A stretch of 5,993 bases of DNA, from NCBI GenBank assembly GCA_031262335.1, contig JAISHX010000180.1, positions 1 to 5,993 of the forward strand. The letters are read 5' to 3'. Each line of letters begins with the position of its first letter. The stretch's first letter is position 1. The notes under the pieces were generated by a model, which did not search any database, was not told the origin of the DNA, and saw nothing but the letters and a program-made list of their open reading frames with translations. Shown here one piece after another: positions 5,971 through 5,993 of this stretch. The position numbers were made by a program, and so were the translations under genes. The stretch is from Clostridiales bacterium (GTDB taxonomy: Bacteria; Bacillota; Clostridia; Lachnospirales; WRAX01).

Positions 5971-5993
5971 ACTATATTCTTGAACTTGTCGGA

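Overview
The window comes from a low-GC Gram-positive bacterium, most likely an anaerobic member of the Clostridia. The grounds are AT-rich DNA with strong purine-rich ribosome binding sites (AAGGAG, AGGAGG), TTG and GTG start codons, an aldo/keto reductase with a C-terminal two-cluster ferredoxin domain, and a SpoIID-like peptidoglycan-binding protein of a type I associate with clostridia. No species can be named from the sequence alone.

Positions 1-3937 hold four plus-strand genes packed like an operon, with gaps of 19, 20 and 1 bases: an aldo/keto reductase with two 4Fe-4S motifs, proC (last step of proline synthesis), ddl (D-Ala-D-Ala ligase) and murI (glutamate racemase). The last two supply the D-amino acids of the peptidoglycan stem peptide. 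proC draws on the same glutamate pool as murI. The promoter of this operon lies before the window, and no clear terminator follows murI.

Positions 3938-4112 are an intergenic stretch with a very good sigma-A-type promoter (TTGACA, 17-base spacer, TTTAAT with an upstream TG). It gives a leader of about 110 bases that may be structured. It drives a gene for a 156-residue, cysteine-rich, probably four-helix membrane protein that I cannot assign to a family (4113-4583).

Positions 4623-5912 hold a minus-strand gene convergent with the membrane-protein gene. It encodes a 429-residue protein with an N-terminal beta-sandwich-like region, a central SpoIID/LytB-like domain and a C-terminal peptidoglycan-binding domain, and it has its own promoter at the right edge. 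The two convergent genes share a perfect inverted repeat of 28 bases per arm around a 5-base loop (4573-4633). It acts as a bidirectional terminator, and it also contains both stop codons and the last coding bases of both genes.

Four of the six genes are standard. No defence system, mobile element, CRISPR array, tRNA or rRNA was seen. The points most worth a second look are the over-long perfect palindrome, the unassigned membrane protein with its leader, and the SpoIID-like protein without a visible export signal.
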